Shown here in pieces: positions 63,938-64,000 of a stretch of 64,000 nucleotides of DNA (positions are counted from its first letter, which is position 1; every line of letters starts with the position of its first letter). A program made the position numbers and the translations under genes. Source of the stretch: Gammaproteobacteria bacterium. Its GTDB lineage: Bacteria > Pseudomonadota > Gammaproteobacteria > UBA4575. Below the pieces are notes generated by a model. That model saw nothing but the letters and a program-made list of their open reading frames with translations. It was not told where the DNA came from and made no database searches. The stretch is from contig CP046178.1 in the NCBI GenBank assembly GCA_014075255.1, positions 955,616-1,019,615 of the forward strand, in the 5' to 3' direction.

Positions 63938-64000
63938 TTAAGTTAATTGCCCACTCACCAGTAACGTAAAATCTGGTTTGTTTCCATTTACTTTAGCTTC
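63938..64000 (-). CDS. C-terminal end of an unidentified gene
   Basis: An open minus-strand frame enters from the right edge and stops at TAA (63940-63938). The visible end reads E-A-K-V-N-G-N-K-P-D-F-T-L-L-V-S-G-Q-L-T. It is too short for an assignment but is not interrupted, and it fits the gap between the hypothetical gene and the window edge. Confidence 0.45.
   Translation of the reverse strand, partial: EAKVNGNKPDFTLLVSGQLT

Noticed and set aside
1..64000. CRISPR arrays, tRNA or rRNA genes, insertion sequences, prophage genes
   Set aside because: None could be seen: no regularly spaced direct repeats, no cloverleaf with a T-loop GTTCGAxxC pattern, no transposase or integrase motif.

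Overview
The window looks like a chromosomal stretch of an AT-rich gammaproteobacterium. Pointers are the AlgU/RpoE-MucA-MucB-MucD-type sigma-E locus divergent from nadB, the ffs-dnaX-ybaB-recR order, roxA, elaA, orn and the ybbA-ybbP/tesA divergon. It carries a methylotrophy signature (fhcBADC of the tetrahydromethanopterin pathway and a two-gene NAD-linked formate dehydrogenase) and a cobalt-type thiocyanate hydrolase locus. This suggests a C1- and/or reduced-sulfur-utilising marine or aquatic lineage, but genus cannot be read from the sequence. No tRNA, rRNA, CRISPR array, prophage or insertion sequence was seen.

Region 1 (1-10.2 kb) holds the end of a SCO1-like gene, a pterin-carbinolamine dehydratase-like gene, then fhcB-fhcA-fhcD-fhcC and the formate dehydrogenase beta (NuoE-NuoF fusion) and alpha genes. 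Together they would take formyl-H4MPT to formate and formate to CO2 plus NADH. Region 2 (10.3-25 kb) is mostly housekeeping and envelope genes: a second-type EF-G, ElaA, RoxA, a YhiN-like flavoprotein, PBP4-like DacB, a PspA-like/membrane protein pair, DUF2157 with its GDYXXLXY partner, a DUF938 methyltransferase and HopJ. It also contains a 40-residue membrane protein behind a perfect CRP-type site and an array of GGA-loop hairpins resembling a CsrB/RsmZ-type RNA.

Region 3 (25.3-45.4 kb) holds an M23 peptidase, the YbbP/YbbA ABC system, TesA, a GIY-YIG protein, a rhombotarget-type lipoprotein, folP, an MBL hydrolase, lepA, the sigma-E operon with mucD, nadB, orn, a small cytochrome c, rsgA, recR, ybaB, dnaX and the SRP RNA.

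Region 4 (46.1-61.5 kb) is the accessory part. A long minus-strand series encodes a split-subunit cobalt thiocyanate hydrolase (scnA, scnB, scnC), a P15K-like activator, a DsrE protein, a nitrate/taurine/thiocyanate-type ABC transporter with a Tat substrate-binding protein, a cobalt-transporter CbtB and an outer-membrane porin. A CynR-like LysR regulator is divergent from it. A few kilobases away lie a second cbtB with cbtA and an LbtU-type porin. The most economical reading is one thiocyanate-plus-cobalt module: thiocyanate import, hydrolysis to carbonyl sulfide and ammonia, and cobalt supply for the enzyme. Between the two halves sit a TetR operon with its own 26-bp palindromic operator and cpdA. 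Region 5 (61.5-64 kb) has a PhzF protein, hypothetical genes and a lipoprotein gene broken by a one-base frameshift at a C6 run.
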